A DNA stretch of 64,000 nt from Rhizobium sp. 16-488-2b (GCF_017741815.1 NZ_JAGHMF010000008.1:124001-188000); one strand, 5' to 3'; positions 25,466-34,415 are shown, counted from the stretch's first letter. Translations and numbers: made by a program. The notes: generated by a model not told the origin, from the letters alone.

Positions 25466-26428
25466 ATGAGCAATAAATTTCACCAGCCTGTCGATGCCGC
25501 CAAGGTTCCGCGTTTTGCAGGCCACGCGACATTCATGCGGCTACCGGCGGTAGACTCGGCCGTGGGCCTCGACATCGCGCTGGTCGGCATTCCGTGGGAT
25601 GGCGGAACCACGAACCGGGCCGGCGCCCGGCATGGGCCGCGCGAGGTCAGAAACTATTCGAGCCTCATGCGCAGCACGCATCACGTCTTCAAGATCGAAC
25701 CCTTCAAGATCGCCAACATAGCCGATGTCGGCGATGTCGCCGTCAATCCGATCGATCTGATGGATGGCCTGCGCCTGATCGAAGAGGGCATCGCGGAGAT
25801 CGTCTCAGCCGGCGCCATTCCGTTGTCTGTCGGCGGCGACCATCTGACGACGCTGCCGGTGCTTCGCGCGGTAGCGAAAACCGGTCCGGTCGGTCTCATC
25901 CATTTCGACGCGCATTCCGACACCAACGATACCTATTTCGGCGACAACCCATACACCCACGGAACGCCATTTCGCCGGGCGATCGAAGAGAAATTGCTCG
26001 ATCCACGGCGGATCGTGCAGATCGGAATTCGAGGATCGACATATAGTCCAGATGAGCACGGCTGGGCCGTCGAGCAGGGTGTCCGCATCATCTATATGGA
26101 AGAATTCGTGCGCCGGGGCGCCGAGGAGGTGATGGCGGAAGTCAGAGCGATCGTCGGTCAAAACCCCGCCTATGTGACCTTCGACATCGACTCCATCGAT
26201 CCCTCCATGGCGCCCGGCACCGGAACGCCCGAGATCGGCGGGTTCAGCACCCGCGAGGCTCAACAGATGGTCAGGCTCTTGGATGGGCTGAACCTTGTCG
26301 GCGCCGACCTCGTCGAGGTGGCGCCGCCGTTCGACCTCGCGGGTATGACCTCCATCGCAGGCGCAACGATGATGTTTGAACTGATGTGCATCCTCGCCAG
26401 GCAGATCGATCGAAATCGAAAAGCCTGA
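25466..26428 (+). CDS. Agmatinase/arginase-family amidinohydrolase
   Basis: A 320-residue ureohydrolase. All binuclear manganese motifs are present: SVGGDHLTTLP, GLIHFDAHSDTND and YVTFDIDSIDPSMAPGTGTPE. The start MSNKFHQPVDAAKVPRF and the GIPWDGGTTNRAGARHGPREVR block resemble the guanidinobutyrase/guanidinopropionase/agmatinase branch. It hydrolyses a guanidino compound to urea plus an amine. Its presence at the end of an organosulfur-type operon is unusual and may mean the substrate carries a guanidino or related group. The convergent flavoprotein gene begins three bases beyond the stop. Confidence 0.88.
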   Translation: MSNKFHQPVDAAKVPRFAGHATFMRLPAVDSAVGLDIALVGIPWDGGTTNRAGARHGPREVRNYSSLMRSTHHVFKIEPFKIANIADVGDVAVNPIDLMDGLRLIEEGIAEIVSAGAIPLSVGGDHLTTLPVLRAVAKTGPVGLIHFDAHSDTNDTYFGDNPYTHGTPFRRAIEEKLLDPRRIVQIGIRGSTYSPDEHGWAVEQGVRIIYMEEFVRRGAEEVMAEVRAIVGQNPAYVTFDIDSIDPSMAPGTGTPEIGGFSTREAQQMVRLLDGLNLVGADLVEVAPPFDLAGMTSIAGATMMFELMCILARQIDRNRKA

Positions 26429-26431
26429 GGG

Positions 26432-27820
26432 TTATTCATCAGGCAGGCGTTGCTCGGCAAGCGAGAGCTCATGGATCCAATTGTCGAGCGCGACAGCAGC
26501 GGCGTGCCCTTGGATAACGATCTCCGGCACCAGGTCGATATCCGGCAGACTGCCCAGGCCGAGAGGGCCCATTGCGAACAAGCCTTTGGAGCCCTGCGGT
26601 TCCGATGCAGTTCGACCGCAGCGATCGACGACAATGCCAAGGTCGACCACGTCACGCCTTGCGAGGCCCGCGCGCAGAACGGAACGATACAGCGGCGATT
26701 CCAGATCCGTTGGCCTGGACCGGCAATCGACGGCCCGGCTGGCGTAGAGTACCTCAAGACCTGCCGGTCCTGAAAAAAGCACACCATTCGACGCGATACG
26801 TTCAACCTTGCCCTTGCGCAGCGTAATGGCACCGTCTGCAATAGCCCGATGAAGGCGCTCGAAGTGCTCGGGCGGCAGACGATTTCGATGGCTGTCGTAT
26901 ATGGCGCGCACATGGCGCTTGAAGCGACCGCGTTCCTCCGCGCTCAACTCCTGCCACAAGTCATGGGCACGCGACCTGAAGCCGTTCATGATCCCTTGCC
27001 AGCCGGAGCCATCTGCATTGGCGACCTCCGCCGCCCGACGCAGATGCCGGAAGGCACCGCGAAGCGTGCGCGGAAACGGCTCCTCGGACACGATCGGCCC
27101 CACGGCCGAGCGGGCATGCGATTGCGGCAGGAAACCCGAAGCCGATATCAGTGTGACGTGTCGTGCCTGACTATTGGCCAACAGGCGAAGGGCCCGATCG
27201 ACTGCCCGAACGCCGGCGCCGATCACCACGACATTGTCACCAGCAGGACCTGCCTGTCCTTCCGCTGTATTCTCACGTAGTCCGTAGCCAGTGGCGAGAA
27301 ATACCGTATCGAAGCGGGCGTTTTGCCGCTCGCCAAACGAAAGCGAAAAGCCCAATTCCTCGCTGTGATCGAGGCCCGTCACGATCTCGGGACAGATCTG
27401 CACGACGACATCGGTCCTGCTTTGCAACGCTTCTGAGAAGCGCTGATGCACGTACTGGGAAAACAGCTCTCCTGATACAAATGACTGATCGCGGCCCGTT
27501 CGCTCGCAACCGACGGCTTCACCAAGCTTCTGCTCTGCTTCCAGCCATCTGCTGAAATCGTCGCGAACCCCGGGATCGACGGACAGATCGCGAACCCGGC
27601 TGTTGAGCAACGTCGTCGCCGATTGGCTCACGCTCCTGCTGATATCGACCGTCTGCTGCGGATCATACATGACAAGATGGAACGGCCGTTTGACCGTCCT
27701 AAGCAGCGCGATGGCGGTCAGGATGCCGGTGAAGCCACGGCCGACGATTGCGACCTTGAAGAGTGAACGTGTCTGTCGATCTTGTGGTCGTCTGGAAAAA
27801 TGGGAGGGGAGCTGTGTCAT
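26432..27820 (-). CDS. FAD/NAD(P)-binding oxidoreductase (NAD_binding_9/HpnW-like)
   Basis: A 462-residue flavoprotein. The N-terminal dinucleotide-binding motif is FKVAIVGRGFTGILTAIALL. RSVSQSATTLLNSRVRDLS follows as in the FAD-NAD(P)-binding family, and a second nucleotide motif lies at VVVIGAGVRAVDRALRLL near residue 215. The substrate is unknown; homologues are often beside siderophore or sulfur genes. AAAGGAA precedes the ATG by about eight bases. It is convergent with the amidinohydrolase gene and divergent from the ACAD-fold gene at 28117, across a 296-base region with an AT-rich motif. Confidence 0.8.
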   Translation of the reverse strand: MTQLPSHFSRRPQDRQTRSLFKVAIVGRGFTGILTAIALLRTVKRPFHLVMYDPQQTVDISRSVSQSATTLLNSRVRDLSVDPGVRDDFSRWLEAEQKLGEAVGCERTGRDQSFVSGELFSQYVHQRFSEALQSRTDVVVQICPEIVTGLDHSEELGFSLSFGERQNARFDTVFLATGYGLRENTAEGQAGPAGDNVVVIGAGVRAVDRALRLLANSQARHVTLISASGFLPQSHARSAVGPIVSEEPFPRTLRGAFRHLRRAAEVANADGSGWQGIMNGFRSRAHDLWQELSAEERGRFKRHVRAIYDSHRNRLPPEHFERLHRAIADGAITLRKGKVERIASNGVLFSGPAGLEVLYASRAVDCRSRPTDLESPLYRSVLRAGLARRDVVDLGIVVDRCGRTASEPQGSKGLFAMGPLGLGSLPDIDLVPEIVIQGHAAAVALDNWIHELSLAEQRLPDE

Positions 27821-27896
27821 GCGTCAGTTCCTTTCCTGCATTGGTCCGGCAGCATGCGCCGGTAAATCACGGATCGGGATGAAGGCATAATTATCT

Positions 27897-27918
27897 ACTA
27901 AAAGCATAGAAATAATAA
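27897..27918 (-). promoter_or_regulatory. AT-rich motif copy C in a divergent promoter region
   Basis: Within the 296-base gap between the flavoprotein and the ACAD-fold gene, AAAGCATAGAAATAATAA (27901-27918) matches the YATAGAAAWA core seen at 14447 and 21127. It lies about 80 bases upstream of the minus-strand ATG. The rest of the gap shows only a second AT-rich stretch near 28040-28090 before the plus-strand gene. Confidence 0.3.
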
Positions 27919-28116
27919 CCGCGATGGCAAGCCCCTTTTTGTGAGGCCACGATTTGGGGCTCTTACGGCAAGCCGCGTTGCTGCCCCGCTGAACCGCGCT
28001 ATCCGCGACGCCCACGAAATGACTTTCCTCACCTCGAGTAGTTTATGGATTTAATGTTCTTTTCTTTCGCCTGAGGATATTTCATCCCTATTCGACGCAG
28101 CTTGGGAGAGCACGAG

Positions 28117-29307
28117 ATGGACAGGATACCTCATGCAACGGGTCGAATTCGCCAGCTGACCGCCCGACTGGCAAGCGAGGAAGAAGTGATCGCGACATCG
28201 AACCAGTTCGCCAGCCGCCTTCGGGAAAAGTCACCGACGTTCGATCAGTATCGGCGACTAAGCGGCAATGAATTCGAAGCACTATCGCAATCCGGGCTAT
28301 TGGCCATTACCGTTCCTCCGGAATATGGCGGCATCGACATATCCAATACCGTTCTCGCGAAGATCACCGCGATCATCTCTGAAGCCGATGCCCGGATTGG
28401 CCGGATCGTTGAGAGCCATTTTTACATTCTTGAGGCGTTGCGGACCGACGGCACGGAAGAGCAGAAGCGCTTCTTCTTCGGACGTGCGCTTGCCGGTGAC
28501 AGGTTCGTCGGTGTGTCGACCGAACGCGATTCGGAGGCCGCCACCTATGAGGAGCTCAAGATTACCCGAGATGGATTGGGCTATCGCGTCAACGGGCGCG
28601 GGCGCGATGTCGCAAACGTGGCGTTCGCGGATTGGATTTCCATCGTCGCGCTGAACGACGAGGATAGGTTGATCATATCGTTCATCCAACATGGGACAGA
28701 AGGTGCGCGAACCGTCAGCGACCATGCTAGCGGCGCAGCGGTTCTGGACAATGTCTACATCCATGCTGACGCCGTGGTCGCGCACCACAAGAGCTTTGAG
28801 CGCCCCACGGCGGTTGGAGCATTGGGTCAAATCCTTGACGCTAGCGTTGACCTCGGGGTGGCTCGAAGGCGCTTTGCAGACGTGATCGCGGTCATCAAAA
28901 TGCGCTCTCGATCGCCAGCTTACGGCCGAGCCCATGAAAGTTCAGGAGATGCTAGGTCTCTCACCCGCGTTGGAGAGTTGGCCGTTCAGCTGGAGGCCGC
29001 GACTGCCCTCATCGAGAGCGCCGGCCTCAAGGCCGACATCGCGCAGATCGAAACGACCCAAGAAAACGTGACGGCAGCCACGCTTGCTGCGGGCGCGGCC
29101 AAGGTTCTGACCTCGGAGATTGCTATCGACGCTTACGAAACTTTGATTGAACTCGCCGCAGCATCATCCGTCGGCAGCGGCCTCGATCGCCTCTGCCACG
29201 CGACCGACACCCGCGCGCTGCAATATCCCGCGCATCGGAAATACCACGCCGCCCTCGGCAATTACCATCTTAACGGTGTGACGCCCAGCAGCACCTTGGG
29301 CGTATAG
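28117..29307 (+). CDS. Acyl-CoA-dehydrogenase-fold protein, SfnB family-like
   Basis: About 396 residues with the acyl-CoA dehydrogenase fold: LSQSGLLAITVPPEYGGIDISNTVLAKITAIISEADARIG, VGVSTERDSEAATYEELKITRDGLGYRVNGRGRDVANVAFADWI, and an ending HRKYHAALGNYHLNGVTP. The latter is common in SfnB/DszC-like proteins and lacks an obvious acyl-CoA catalytic Glu. It is the second such protein of the island and is transcribed alone. ATG 28117 has GGGAGAG seven bases upstream and is preferred to TTG 28102. Role in desulfurisation is inferred from family and neighbours. Confidence 0.8.
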   Translation: MDRIPHATGRIRQLTARLASEEEVIATSNQFASRLREKSPTFDQYRRLSGNEFEALSQSGLLAITVPPEYGGIDISNTVLAKITAIISEADARIGRIVESHFYILEALRTDGTEEQKRFFFGRALAGDRFVGVSTERDSEAATYEELKITRDGLGYRVNGRGRDVANVAFADWISIVALNDEDRLIISFIQHGTEGARTVSDHASGAAVLDNVYIHADAVVAHHKSFERPTAVGALGQILDASVDLGVARRRFADVIAVIKMRSRSPAYGRAHESSGDARSLTRVGELAVQLEAATALIESAGLKADIAQIETTQENVTAATLAAGAAKVLTSEIAIDAYETLIELAAASSVGSGLDRLCHATDTRALQYPAHRKYHAALGNYHLNGVTPSSTLGV

Positions 29308-29351
29308 AAGATGAGAAAGCCTTGTGGCTCATGTGTTTCCGTAAAGGCTGG

Positions 29352-30404
29352 TTATTGCCCGGATTGCGGATTTCCCTTGAGCGCGGGGGCTGCGGTACAG
29401 GACTCGCGGATCATGAGCTCTGGTTTCAGCACGACCCGACGAGCTGTTTCGGCTGGCTGCTGAAGGCGCTCCAACATCCTGCGTCCCGCCATCCGGCCAA
29501 TCTCCGTCGGATGCGTGGCAACCGACGTGATGGGCGGCCTGATGATTTCGCCATTGTGCACGTCGTCGAAGCCCACGAGCGAGTGATCACGACCGATCGT
29601 GATGCCAAGATCGTGCAGGCCGGCCGATAAACCGATCGCGATGACGTCGTTGAAGCACAATGTTGCCGTGCAATCCAAATTGAACTCAAAGATGGACTTC
29701 GTGGCCGCCGGAATGTCGGTCAGGCGCATGGGCATGGCCAGCAGTGAATTGCCTTTTAGGGAATGCTCGTCCATGGCCGCCGAAAAACCATCCACGCGCT
29801 CGCGATACGCCGAATGCATGGCACCGTGAACCGCGAAGACAATCTGAGAATGCCCTAGCCCAACAAGATAGTTCACTGCTTGCCGTACACCGAGGCCATA
29901 GTCGACCCCAACGTAGTCCAGTTGATCGGTAACGTAGCGCAGCAATTGAACAACCGGCATCGGGCCGAGAGCATTGTCAGATAGCCAATTTTGCTGCGTG
30001 CCGGCGGCCGGGCAGACAATGACACCATTGACTCCGTGCTCGCGCATCCGGCGCAACACGTCGTGCTGCCTGCCGAGATCGTCGTGGCTGTTGGCCAGCA
30101 GAACAGCGAGACCGGCCTGATCAAGTATCTCTTCGATGCCAGCCAGTAATCTTGAGAAGAATGGGTTCGCGAGATTCGGAATGACGAGCCCAACCACGCG
30201 ACTCTGTCCTGCCCGTAGTCGGGCCGCGGTGAGGTTTCGAACATAACCAAGCTTTTCGATCGCGGCTTCGACCTTCTTGCGGGTCTCCGATGAAACCAGC
30301 GGGCTTTCCCTGATGACAAGCGAAGCCGTCGCACGAGAAACACCTGCTTCCTTAGCGACATCGATCAAAGTGACCTGTCGATGAATGTCAGGGCTGCTTG
30401 CCAT
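29352..30404 (-). CDS. LacI-family transcriptional regulator
   Basis: About 350 residues. The HTH and hinge are at residues 10-60: VTLIDVAKEAGVSRATASLVIRESPLVSSETRKKVEAAIEKLGYVRN. The periplasmic-binding-protein-like sensor domain starts at VVGLVIPNLANPFFSRLLAGIEE and ends with ITSVATHPTEIGRMAGRRMLERL. ATG 30404 has GGGAGGAG at good spacing; TTG 30410 is less likely. It is divergent from the FAD sugar dehydrogenase operon, and a perfect palindrome of LacI-operator type lies between them (30537-30550). It most likely represses that operon, with a sugar or polyol as inducer. Confidence 0.92.
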   Translation of the reverse strand: MASSPDIHRQVTLIDVAKEAGVSRATASLVIRESPLVSSETRKKVEAAIEKLGYVRNLTAARLRAGQSRVVGLVIPNLANPFFSRLLAGIEEILDQAGLAVLLANSHDDLGRQHDVLRRMREHGVNGVIVCPAAGTQQNWLSDNALGPMPVVQLLRYVTDQLDYVGVDYGLGVRQAVNYLVGLGHSQIVFAVHGAMHSAYRERVDGFSAAMDEHSLKGNSLLAMPMRLTDIPAATKSIFEFNLDCTATLCFNDVIAIGLSAGLHDLGITIGRDHSLVGFDDVHNGEIIRPPITSVATHPTEIGRMAGRRMLERLQQPAETARRVVLKPELMIRESCTAAPALKGNPQSGQ

Positions 30405-30536
30405 GCTCAACTCCTCCCATCAGCATGTCCCGCCTATACGACCTCGCTCCTACGCGGTCCACCGAAATAGAATACCTGCAATGCGTCATCGCATTGCAGC
30501 GCACGCATTTCGCACATGCAACAATAACGCATTGAC

Positions 30537-30550
30537 TTAGATCGATCTAA
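30537..30550. promoter_or_regulatory. LacI-type palindromic operator
   Basis: TTAGATCGATCTAA is a perfect 14-bp palindrome with the central CG typical of LacI-family sites. It lies 136 bases upstream of the dehydrogenase small-subunit ATG and 133 bases upstream of the LacI gene. It is the only obvious palindrome in this 281-base divergent region. Confidence 0.6.
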
Positions 30551-30685
30551 ATACGAAAAGACCTGCGTCATTTCGACCCTCGCCCCTCTGAAATGGACGT
30601 CGCGCCGAAATCGATCCCTCGATCACAACCACCTTGCCGATGGCATTGCGGGCGCAATCTCGCATGCCTTCTGGAGCGATAAATT

Positions 30686-31243
30686 ATGAACAGTCCCTCT
30701 GAAACGCCGGCCGACGCCTGGCACCTGGCTCCCCAAGTAAGCCGAAGATCCCTACTGTCAGGCACGGCCGCGCTGGTCCTGTCCGCAGTAATGCCATCCG
30801 CGTTGTGGGCGCAGGAAGCAGCCCTGGCCAAGAACCCGCAATTCTATGCCGTCTCCAAGGCTATCACGGCAAAGCCTCTTCTGTCGGGAACTACGTCGGA
30901 TCGTATTTACGAGGCGCTGCTATCCGATCATAGCGATCTTGCCGCGACACTGGACGCGCTGGCCGCCATCGCCGGTGCGCAGCCGGATGCGAACGCCTTC
31001 AAGCGAGCCGCCGAACAGGCCGGCCACGGCGAACTTCTGCTCGCCATTCTGACCGCCTGGTACACCGGCACCGTCGACACCAAGAAGGGACCTGTGGTCG
31101 TCGCCTACAAGGACGCACTGATGTATCGCCCCGTCGAGGACGGACTTACCGTGCCGACCTACTGCAACAAGGGTCCGATGTGGTGGACCGGCCTGCCGCC
31201 GGAAATGACCCGCATGCCAATCAACAATCCGAAAGTGCTCTGA
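30686..31243 (+). CDS. FAD-dependent sugar/polyol dehydrogenase small subunit
   Basis: A 185-residue protein with a twin-arginine signal (SRRSLLSGTAALVLSA, cleavage near LWAQEA). The mature part matches the sorbitol/fructose/gluconate dehydrogenase subunit-3 family: FYAVSKAITAKPLL, GELLLAILTAWYTGTV, and YKDALMYRPVEDGLTVPTYC. Small subunits of this type are needed for Tat export and maturation of the GMC catalytic subunit, which has no signal of its own. The GMC gene follows by three bases. With the cytochrome gene it forms a three-gene operon. Confidence 0.88.
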   Translation: MNSPSETPADAWHLAPQVSRRSLLSGTAALVLSAVMPSALWAQEAALAKNPQFYAVSKAITAKPLLSGTTSDRIYEALLSDHSDLAATLDALAAIAGAQPDANAFKRAAEQAGHGELLLAILTAWYTGTVDTKKGPVVVAYKDALMYRPVEDGLTVPTYCNKGPMWWTGLPPEMTRMPINNPKVL

Positions 31244-31245
31244 TC

Positions 31246-32892
31246 ATGAAATCTCCCGTCTTTTCGAACGGCGATGCGACGGCCGACGTCGTGATTGTCG
31301 GCTCCGGCGTTGTCGGCGCTCTGATCGCGGACCAACTGGCCGGCGAGGGAAAAAGCGTTCTGGTTCTGGATGCAGGACTTCGCATCGAGCGCGCCCAGGC
31401 GGTCGAAAACTGGCGAAACATGCCGTTCAAGAACCGAGCCGGCTCGGACTTCCAGGGCCTCTACCCGCAGTCGAAATGGGCGCCTGCGCCACTCTATTGG
31501 CCGGAGAACAACTATGTGGAGCTGTCCGGCCCTGACGGCAAAGGCTTCAAGCAGGGATATTTGAAGACCGTCGGCGGAACGACCTGGCATTGGGCGGCCT
31601 CAAGCTGGCGACATCTGCCTGTCGACCTAAAGATGCGCTCCACCTACGGTGTCGGCATCGATTGGCCGATCTCCTACGATGAACTCGAGCCGTATTACTG
31701 TCGTGCCGAGGAGGCCATGGGGGTCGCCGGGCCAAACGATCCGGCACTACAATCGCCTGCCGAGCGCAGCCGTCCCTACCCAATGGACATGGTGCCATGG
31801 AGCTATGGCGACAAGCGCTTCGCGGAAATCGTCAACGCTCATGGCTATCGTTCGGTACCAATCCCGCAGGGCCGGAGCACGCGTCCGTGGAATGGTCGAC
31901 CGACCTGCTGCGGCAACAACAACTGCCAGCCCATCTGTCCGATCGGCGCCATGTATAACGGCATCCATTCGGTCCAATCGGCCGAAGCCAAGGGTGCGGT
32001 CGTGCTCGCGGAATCGGTGGTTTACAAGATCGACACGGACGAGAACAATCGGGTCACCGCCGTCCACTGGTACGACAACGAACATCGTTCCCACAAGGCG
32101 ACGGGCGAAGCCTTCGTCATTGCCTGCAATTCGATGGAATCGCCGCGCCTGCTGCTGGCGGCGGCCAATGAGCGCAATCCGGCCGGCATCGCCAACTCCT
32201 CCGATCAGGTCGGTCGCAACATGATGGACCATTCCGGTTTCCATTGCTTCTTCCAGGCGGAAGAACCGCTGTGGATAGGCCGCGGTCCGGCTCAAAGCAG
32301 CTGCCTCGTTGGCCCGCGCGACGGCGCGTTCCGCTCGGAATATTCGGCCAACAAGATGATCCTGAACAACATCACGCAGGTGACCGGCGCCACAAGCGCG
32401 GCGCTCAAGCAGGGGCTGGTTGGCGCCGAACTCGATGCCGAAATCCGCAAGCGCACGATCCACGGTGTCGATCTGTCGATCAGTCTCGAGCCTCTCCCAG
32501 ATCCGAAGAACCGCATCACGCTAAGCAAGACTCGCGTGGATCCGCACGGCATTCCGTGCCCCGATGTCTACTACGATGTTGGCGACTATGTCCGCAAAGG
32601 CTATGACGCGGCCGTCCTGCAATTGCAGCACATCGCCTCGCTCTTCAATGCGACCGACGTCAACATCACCAAATCGCTCAACGCAAACAACCACATCATG
32701 GGCGGCGCGATCATGGGCAGCGACAAGACCTCCTCGGTCGTCGACGGAAACTGCCGTGCGCACGACCACTCCAACCTCTGGATCGCCGGCGGCTCAGCAA
32801 TTCCCTCCGCCAGCGTGGTCAACAGCACGCTAACAATGGCGGCGCTCGGCATAAAGGCCGCCGACGACATCTCTCACGTGCTGGGAGCATGA
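31246..32892 (+). CDS. GMC-family FAD dehydrogenase catalytic subunit with Fe-S cysteine motif
   Basis: A 548-residue GMC oxidoreductase. The N-terminal FAD motif is VVIVGSGVVGALIADQLAGE; the GYLKTVGGTTWHWAASSWR region is conserved in membrane-bound sugar dehydrogenases. Cys221, Cys222, Cys227 and Cys231 in TCCGNNNCQPICPIGAMY match the 3Fe-4S motif of FAD glucose and fructose dehydrogenases. The C terminus has the GMC His-Asn region (NNHIMGGAIMG and PSASVVNSTLTMAALG). It oxidises a sugar or polyol in the periplasm and passes electrons through the Fe-S cluster to the triheme cytochrome. It has no signal peptide, so it is exported with the small subunit. The substrate (fructose, sorbitol or gluconate type) cannot be set from sequence. 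Confidence 0.92.
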   Translation: MKSPVFSNGDATADVVIVGSGVVGALIADQLAGEGKSVLVLDAGLRIERAQAVENWRNMPFKNRAGSDFQGLYPQSKWAPAPLYWPENNYVELSGPDGKGFKQGYLKTVGGTTWHWAASSWRHLPVDLKMRSTYGVGIDWPISYDELEPYYCRAEEAMGVAGPNDPALQSPAERSRPYPMDMVPWSYGDKRFAEIVNAHGYRSVPIPQGRSTRPWNGRPTCCGNNNCQPICPIGAMYNGIHSVQSAEAKGAVVLAESVVYKIDTDENNRVTAVHWYDNEHRSHKATGEAFVIACNSMESPRLLLAAANERNPAGIANSSDQVGRNMMDHSGFHCFFQAEEPLWIGRGPAQSSCLVGPRDGAFRSEYSANKMILNNITQVTGATSAALKQGLVGAELDAEIRKRTIHGVDLSISLEPLPDPKNRITLSKTRVDPHGIPCPDVYYDVGDYVRKGYDAAVLQLQHIASLFNATDVNITKSLNANNHIMGGAIMGSDKTSSVVDGNCRAHDHSNLWIAGGSAIPSASVVNSTLTMAALGIKAADDISHVLGA

Positions 32893-34355
32893 CGATGCGG
32901 ATACGACATAAGATGAAGAATGCCGCGCTGGCCGCACTGCTGCTTGGCACTGCCGCGGGGGGCGCGAACCAAGCCTTCGCTCAATCTGCTTCCGAGAATC
33001 AGGCCGCACTTATCGAAAAAGGTCGCATGGTCGCCACCGGCGCGGACTGCATGGCATGCCATACAGTCCCCAAAACCGGCAAGCCTTTCGCCGGCGGATA
33101 CGGGATCGTCTCGCCACTCGGCACGATCTTCTCGACCAACATCACTCCCTCGAAAACTGCCGGTATCGGCAACTACAGCGAGGCGGATTTCTCGAGGGCC
33201 GTGCGCTTGGGCATCCGTAAGGATGGAGCTCACCTCTATCCGGCCATGCCCTATAGCGCCTATGCGGAGATGACTGACGACGACATTCGCGCGCTCTACA
33301 CTTATTTCATGAATAGCGTAGAGCCCGTCGATACCGCGCCGAAGCAGGAAACCGCCCTGCCGTTCCCGTTTAACATCCGCTTGTCGATGGCGGGCTGGAA
33401 TCTGCTTTACGCGACCAAGCACCCCTACGTCGAGGACACCACGAAGAGCGCGGAGATCAACCGCGGCGCCTATATCGCTGGCGCGCTCGGCCACTGTAGC
33501 TCGTGCCACACGCCGCGCGGCCTGCTGATGGGCGAAGACGGCGGCGCCTTCCTTGGCGGCGGTTTCGTTGGTCCCTGGTATGCGCCGAACATCACCTCTG
33601 ATCCTGTCAGCGGTATCGGCGGATGGAGCGACGACGAACTCGTGCAGTATTTCCGCACCGGCCACGCCGACGGGAAGAACCAGGCCGCGGGCGGGATGGC
33701 CGAAGCCATCCAGAACAGTCTGCAATACCTTCCCGAAAGCGATCTCCGTTCTCTTGCGAAGTATTTGAAAACCGTACCGACCATTCGTGATCAGGCCGAC
33801 GCCCAGCCTGCCCATGCGTTCGGCTCCGCCCACAGCGACGAAGCGAATATCCGTGGCGTCTACCGACCAAACGAGCACAACAGCCTTCGCAACGGGGAGG
33901 AACTCTACAGCGGCTATTGCGCGAGCTGCCATCAGCCGGATGGCGCGGGCAGCGAAAACCAGGCTTATCCCTCACTGTTCCACAACACGGCGACGGGAGC
34001 GGGCAAGCCCGCCAATCTCGTCGCGGCAATTCTCAACGGTGTCGAGAGGACGACAGGTGAACACGAGGTGCTGATGCCGAGCTTCGGTCCCGGCTCCTAC
34101 GTCACGCCGCTCAGTGACAAAGAGATAGCAGATATCTCAAATTATGTGCTCAAACGCTTCGGCAATCCTGAAGCACATGTGACGATGGAAGATGTCGCGA
34201 TCGCACGTAGCGGCGGCCCGGTACCCCTGCTAGCAAAGATGCAGCCTTACATCCTGCCCGCGATAGCTGCGGCAGCGTTTGTGGTCGTGCTGGCCGGCGG
34301 CATCTTGGTGTCTGTTCTTCGACGGCGCCACAAGACGAGCGTGGCGATAGGCTAA
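32889..34355 (+). CDS. Membrane-anchored triheme cytochrome c subunit of the dehydrogenase
   Basis: A 488-residue protein with an N-terminal signal peptide ending near AFAQ and three CxxCH heme sites: CMACH (residues 54-58), CSSCH (203-207) and CASCH (344-348). A C-terminal membrane anchor lies around residues 455-480, followed by RRRHK. This is the layout of the cytochrome subunit of gluconate, sorbitol and fructose dehydrogenases, which passes electrons to ubiquinone or a terminal oxidase. The ATG overlaps the GMC stop (ATGA). It completes the operon; a strong hairpin follows. Confidence 0.93.
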   Translation: MTMRIRHKMKNAALAALLLGTAAGGANQAFAQSASENQAALIEKGRMVATGADCMACHTVPKTGKPFAGGYGIVSPLGTIFSTNITPSKTAGIGNYSEADFSRAVRLGIRKDGAHLYPAMPYSAYAEMTDDDIRALYTYFMNSVEPVDTAPKQETALPFPFNIRLSMAGWNLLYATKHPYVEDTTKSAEINRGAYIAGALGHCSSCHTPRGLLMGEDGGAFLGGGFVGPWYAPNITSDPVSGIGGWSDDELVQYFRTGHADGKNQAAGGMAEAIQNSLQYLPESDLRSLAKYLKTVPTIRDQADAQPAHAFGSAHSDEANIRGVYRPNEHNSLRNGEELYSGYCASCHQPDGAGSENQAYPSLFHNTATGAGKPANLVAAILNGVERTTGEHEVLMPSFGPGSYVTPLSDKEIADISNYVLKRFGNPEAHVTMEDVAIARSGGPVPLLAKMQPYILPAIAAAAFVVVLAGGILVSVLRRRHKTSVAIG

Positions 34356-34391
34356 CAGCCGAGCAAGACGTACAGTCTGATACATACAATC

Positions 34392-34415
34392 GAACGCCGC
34401 CCAAGGGCGGCGTTC
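34392..34415. terminator. Strong hairpin terminator after the dehydrogenase operon
   Basis: An 11-bp perfect stem GAACGCCGCCC / GGGCGGCGTTC around a two-base AA centre. It lies between the convergent cytochrome and ABM genes, so it may serve both directions. Confidence 0.7.

Noticed and set aside
27817..27888. 23-codon minus-strand ORF overlapping the flavoprotein start as ATGA
   Set aside because: No ribosome site upstream of its ATG, and the composition gives no hint of a leader function.
27824..28015. 63-residue minus-strand ORF between the flavoprotein and the ACAD-fold gene
   Set aside because: It lies across the AT-rich promoter region, has no ribosome site and no recognisable domain; the internal hydrophobic stretch comes from AT-rich DNA.
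30568..30831. 87-residue minus-strand ORF over the start of the dehydrogenase small subunit
   Set aside because: It is antisense to a well-supported Tat signal peptide and has no family features.
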